DNA of 64,000 bases, taken from NCBI RefSeq assembly GCF_965243865.1, contig NZ_OZ251603.1, positions 2,480,001-2,544,000 of the forward strand. Direction: 5' to 3'. This DNA comes from Hyphomicrobium_A sp965243865. Lineage in GTDB: Bacteria; Pseudomonadota; Alphaproteobacteria; Rhizobiales; Hyphomicrobiaceae. Shown here one piece after another: positions 62,198 through 64,000 of the stretch. Numbering within the stretch: position 1 is the first letter of the stretch; every line of letters begins with the position of its first letter. The position numbers and the translations under genes were made by a program. The notes under the pieces are model-generated. The model saw only the letters and a list, made by a program, of their open reading frames with translations, was not told the DNA's origin and ran no database searches.

Positions 62198-63111
62198 GCC
62201 AAGTCAGCATCGAGGCAATTCGCTCGGCGCTCGGAGCCGGCACGCTGATCCCCTACTTGGGGTCAGGAGTGCTGGCGCTTACCGGTGAGGATTGCCCGGT
62301 GCCGACCTCCGCAGATCAGCTCGTCGCACGCCTCACGGCGAAGGCGAGCGTACCGCACAAGATTCGCAACAATCTGTCGGCGGCGGCGCAGTTCATCGAG
62401 AACTTCAAGCATCGCAAGACTGTTGCCAAGGCAATGGCTGAAGCCTTCGACCCGAAGGTCCCGCCGACGGTATTGCACCGGTTCTTCGCCGCCCAACCCA
62501 AGCTGCCGCTGGTCGTGCACGCCTGGTATGACGATCTCCCGCAGCAGGCCCTCGCAGGGCGCCCGTCGTGGGGTATCGTGCAAGGCGTCAGCCAGTCGGA
62601 GCACTTCGGCAACTGGGTGCACTATTTGCGCCCTGACGGAACCCGCGTCGACGCTCGAGCGGCCGTAACGAGCGCAGTCGACGGGATGTCGCCCGCCGTC
62701 GCGCCGGTTGAAGCCGCAAACTGGGCAACGCTGCTTTACCAGCCGCTCGGGTCCGTGCGGCCCGCCGCAAACTTCCTTGTGTCTGACACCGACTATGTCG
62801 AAGTGCTGACTGAGATCGACATTCAAACGCCGATACCCGAGCCGGTGCAGAACATTCGCCGCGGGCGGCACTTCCTGTTCCTCGGTTGCCGCTTTGCAAA
62901 TCAGCTTGAGCGCACGTTCGCGCGGCAGATCATGAAGCGTTCATCCGACAAGCATTGGGCCGTACTTCCCCAGGAGCCGACGCGCAACGAAGCACGCTTC
63001 CTGGTGGAGCAGAACATCGAACGCATCGCCATCCCACTCGATAGATTCATCGGCGAGCTTGTGCAGCCGCGTGAGTCTGCCAACGGCGCATGGATGGCGG
63101 CCCAACACTGA
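62194..63111 (+). CDS. SIR2-like protein with altered NAD site
   Basis: 305 residues. The N-terminus has GAGTLIPYLGSGVLAL, like the GAG-x-S entry of SIR2_2 domains, and the C-terminal half has FLFLGCRFANQLERTFARQIM, like the G-x-S/F-x-D segment. Where SIR2-like proteins show T-(T/Q)-N-(Y/F)-D, this has HAWYDD (residues 109-114), so the catalytic Asn is Trp. NAD hydrolysis is therefore doubtful. It is tightly coupled to the 72-residue gene in the nif operon. Confidence 0.6.
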   Translation: MSQVSIEAIRSALGAGTLIPYLGSGVLALTGEDCPVPTSADQLVARLTAKASVPHKIRNNLSAAAQFIENFKHRKTVAKAMAEAFDPKVPPTVLHRFFAAQPKLPLVVHAWYDDLPQQALAGRPSWGIVQGVSQSEHFGNWVHYLRPDGTRVDARAAVTSAVDGMSPAVAPVEAANWATLLYQPLGSVRPAANFLVSDTDYVEVLTEIDIQTPIPEPVQNIRRGRHFLFLGCRFANQLERTFARQIMKRSSDKHWAVLPQEPTRNEARFLVEQNIERIAIPLDRFIGELVQPRESANGAWMAAQH

Positions 63112-63139
63112 TTGACGTGATGACGACGGAGAGAAGACG

Positions 63140-63511
63140 ATGAAAGTGGCCTCAGCGTTTGAGGGAAAGAACCCCGACGAGCTCAAGGCAGAGCTCGCTG
63201 GCGGCAAGCTGGTGTTCTATTCGGTGGCGCGTCCAGTGAGCGCGGATGCGCCCGTAGAGCGCAGCGAAGTCCTCGCGACATTCACCTTCGCAACACCCGC
63301 ATTTGCCGCCAGCGCTTCCCCCCAGTTTGAAAGCAATCCGGTGAAGGCGAGCGCTGTAGGCACGCCGGGCTTTGCGCGCGCGTTCAAGGCGGACGGCACC
63401 ACGGTCGCTGACTTTTCAGTTGGTCCCGGAAAGGCGGAGATCACGCTCAGCGAAATCTCGACGGTTGCCGACTTCCCAATCGAAGTGAAGTCTATCGCCC
63501 TGCCGGCCTAA
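63140..63511 (+). CDS. Uncharacterised nif-operon protein (123 residues)
   Basis: 123 residues with alternating strands (KVASAFEGKNPDELKAELAGGKLVFYSVARPVSADAP and VLATFTFATPAFAASASP); no signal peptide, Cys or known motif. It is the last gene before the operon terminator. ATG 63140 follows GGAGAGAAGACG. I do not recognise the family. Confidence 0.6.
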   Translation: MKVASAFEGKNPDELKAELAGGKLVFYSVARPVSADAPVERSEVLATFTFATPAFAASASPQFESNPVKASAVGTPGFARAFKADGTTVADFSVGPGKAEITLSEISTVADFPIEVKSIALPA

Positions 63512-63542
63512 GCGGCGAGCCGTCTCAGCAACGACTATCAAG

Positions 63543-63572
63543 GGCCAGCCCGCGAGGCTGGCCTCCTTTTTT
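63543..63572 (+). terminator. Rho-independent terminator of the nifB operon
   Basis: GGCCAGCC (63543-63550) pairs perfectly with GGCTGGCC (63556-63563), loop CGCGA, followed by TCC and six Ts. It lies 31 bases after the last gene. Confidence 0.92.
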
Positions 63573-63614
63573 CGGGGCTGGCTCCGGGCCGCGGATGCGA
63601 CGGCGGAAAGAGCG

Positions 63615-64000
63615 CTACGCGAGTGCCTCGGCCAGACTGGCGACGACTGGCCATCCGATCGACCCGGTTGGATCGAGGCGTTCGAGATGCAAAAGCGCTT
63701 CGCGCGCTTCGCCAGGCTCCTCACGCCGCAACCGTATGAAGGCGAGCGCCTTCAGCGTGTAGAGCGCGAAGCGGCCGGGTCCATCGACCGGCTCGCCCGG
63801 CGGCGTCCACGCACGAAAATCTTCCGGCCACCCTGCTTGCCGCGCCGCCTCCTGCAGACCGGCCTGTGCGGCTTCCAGCGCCCGCTCGAGACTGCCTTGA
63901 TACGTGTGAATCTTATAGAGGCAGAAATAGAGCGGTAAATGCTCGGGCCCTTCTTCGAGCGCCTCGCGGAACAGGCGGTCGGCTTCCGCGCGATCTGTGC
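63615..64000 (-). CDS. TPR-like protein, paralogue of the gene at 58726 (partial)
   Basis: The minus strand is open from the right edge down to TAG at 63617-63615 and gives 127 residues of the C-terminal part. It reads ADRLFREALEEGPEHLPLYFC, then LYKIHTYQGSLERALEAAQAG and RFALYTLKALAFIRLRR, ending LHLERLDP...SLAEALA. These parallel the TPR-like protein at 58726 (LYRFYFYKGRLDEALEVARVC, RFYLFTLKGYAYLNMRL), so the two are paralogues. The start is outside the window. Confidence 0.75.
   Translation of the reverse strand, partial: TDRAEADRLFREALEEGPEHLPLYFCLYKIHTYQGSLERALEAAQAGLQEAARQAGWPEDFRAWTPPGEPVDGPGRFALYTLKALAFIRLRREEPGEAREALLHLERLDPTGSIGWPVVASLAEALA

Overview
The window is a GC-rich alphaproteobacterial chromosome segment. 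Gene content and order (ubiH-like/tesB, glnK-amtB, lolA-ftsK, hisF/hisA/hisH/DUF2628/hisB next to hslV/hslU, map-radC, a nifA/suf/nifB block) point to Hyphomicrobiales; the genus cannot be fixed from sequence reading alone. No rRNA, tRNA, CRISPR array, transposase or prophage was seen. Coding density is high and most intergenic gaps are under 300 bases.

Positions 1-20,000 are mostly housekeeping. In order: the start of an FAD monooxygenase; tesB; glnK-amtB behind a sigma-54-type promoter; an L,D-transpeptidase-like protein; an OmpR-type response regulator and a cyclic-nucleotide-binding protein; lolA, ftsK and a dapC-type aminotransferase on the minus strand; leuD; a DM13 protein; a glyoxalase-fold protein; nth; a GGDEF-EAL protein; then hisF and hisA. 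Two plus-strand genes, one with a Cas2/SinR-like small fold, sit between hisA and hisH. Positions 20,000-45,000 hold hisH/hisB, hslV and hslU (with two membrane-protein genes between them), a copper-type TonB receptor with a DUF2946 partner, a dipeptidase, a YiiX-like hydrolase, a CPA2 antiporter, a beta-barrel protein, rlmN, argG, a dioxygenase gene broken by one amber codon, asnB and radC-map.

Positions 46,400-64,000 are a nitrogen-fixation island without nitrogenase structural genes in view. NifA (with its oxygen-sensing Cys motif) is followed by molybdenum-handling genes (modD, DUF2478, mop). Next comes an operon with two perfect NifA upstream activator sequences and a sigma-54 promoter: a 41-codon ORF, the 4Fe-4S LRV protein, sufB, sufC, sufD and sufS. 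A second operon with two more activator sites and a consensus sigma-54 promoter carries nifB, fdxN, an IscA-like gene, a TPR-like gene, two nifZ genes, nifT, a DUF6129-like gene, a DegT-fold gene, a 2Fe-2S ferredoxin, a 72-residue protein, a SIR2-like protein and a 123-residue protein, ending at a strong terminator. A paralogue of the TPR-like gene faces it at the right edge.

The most unusual points are: the whole SUF assembly machine placed under apparent NifA control; a DegT-fold protein in the nifB operon with glycine where the PLP lysine should be; a SIR2-like protein in the same operon without the usual Asn of the NAD site; and several small uncharacterised proteins co-transcribed with nifB. 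Together these look like an accessory system for nitrogenase cofactor or Fe-S supply.
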